This document shows positions 63,915 to 64,000 of a stretch of DNA of 64,000 bases, one piece after another. A program made the translations under genes and the position numbers. Location of the stretch: contig JASANC010000395.1 of NCBI GenBank assembly GCA_030248135.1, positions 1 to 64,000 on the forward strand. The letters are read 5' to 3'. This DNA comes from Theristus sp. LFF4_11. Lineage: Eukaryota > Nematoda > Chromadorea > Monhysterida > Xyalidae. The notes under the pieces were generated by a model, which saw only the letters and a program-made list of their open reading frames with translations, had not been told where the DNA came from and made no database searches. How positions within the stretch are numbered: the stretch's first letter is position 1; the number at the start of each line of letters is the position of its first letter.

Positions 63915-64000
63915 TTCGGATTGTTCCGCCAGCCCCATACCCCGATACAGTCGCCGGTGTTGATGTTGCATCCCGACGTCCACGGACAGCAGTGTTTCGT
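63915..64000 (-). CDS. Possible Cys-rich exon cut by the window end
   Basis: The final GC-rich bases are open on the minus strand and give a cysteine-dense peptide (KHCCPWTSGC, NTGDCIGVWGW). The plus strand is also open. Such spacing is typical of small secreted Cys-rich domains, but with fewer than 30 residues and no splice or start evidence the strand and identity are not settled. Confidence 0.22.

Larger units (their letters stand above)
59365..64000. other. Intergenic, 4.6 kb, no complete gene supported
   Basis: AT-rich DNA with a family E element inverted at about 61490-61648 (GCGACTAAATGCG and later TCACTTTACCATTTTTGAAT) and a related piece at 62070-62150. A worn relative of hAT-like family B lies at 63780-63865 (GAAAATTCGATTT and CTTGTGTACTTGG match 12670-12750). 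The last 100 bases become GC-rich and may be an exon (listed separately). Confidence 0.5.

Overview
This is eukaryotic (metazoan) DNA. Genes are split by short GT-AG introns, many only 50-100 bases, with acceptors of the TTTTCAG or TTTGCAG type. AATAAA signals follow the genes and there is no operon or Shine-Dalgarno layout. Two large secreted proteins built from chitin-binding type-2 (CBM14, peritrophin-A) domains suggest a chitin-making ecdysozoan such as a nematode or tardigrade relative. The species cannot be named from this window.

Nine protein genes could be assembled exon by exon, each with phases that join in frame. In order they are: a phospholipid scramblase (minus, 744-5018, complete, 271 aa); a DNAJC21-type ribosome-biogenesis protein whose J domain is not found (minus, 8435-10957); cytosolic malate dehydrogenase (plus, 14373-18425, 334 aa); a TMX1-like ER membrane thioredoxin (plus, 21446-28176, 261 aa); an EPHX4-like epoxide hydrolase (minus, 29218-34243, 351 aa) with a 1.5-kb minisatellite in one intron; a secreted protein with eight CBM14 domains and an arginine-rich insert (minus, 35795-41496, about 700 aa); head-to-head with it, a secreted protein of six CBM14 domains that runs in phase into a Cu/Zn superoxide dismutase domain (plus, 42248-47889, about 605 aa); a proline-rich secreted protein with two thrombospondin type-1 repeats (plus, 52172-56474, about 986 aa); and an unrecognised Ser/Asn-rich protein with a C-terminal helix (minus, 58085-59364, 253 aa).

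The most unusual part is 35.8-47.9 kb. Two multi-domain chitin-binding proteins diverge from a shared 751-bp promoter region, and one appears to carry a superoxide dismutase. That dismutase lacks two hallmark residues: the bridging His63 is Asp, and Arg143 aligns with Pro. An enzyme or copper/zinc-binding module tethered to a chitin matrix (cuticle, eggshell or gut lining) is the natural reading, but it is an inference from exon phases.

Introns and intergenic DNA are full of small non-coding DNA transposons. At least six are bounded by inverted termini and 8-bp target duplications (hAT-like): 2901-3697, 5933-6694, 7031-7501, 12544-13859, 23932-25441 and 25879-27346, the last with another element nested inside at 26228-26699. 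A seventh lies in an intron of the dismutase fusion gene (44415-44693). Two further families have TA target duplications (Tc1/mariner-like). Several end within a few bases of splice sites. A tRNA-derived SINE is at 27536-27734. No CRISPR, rRNA or bacterial features are present.
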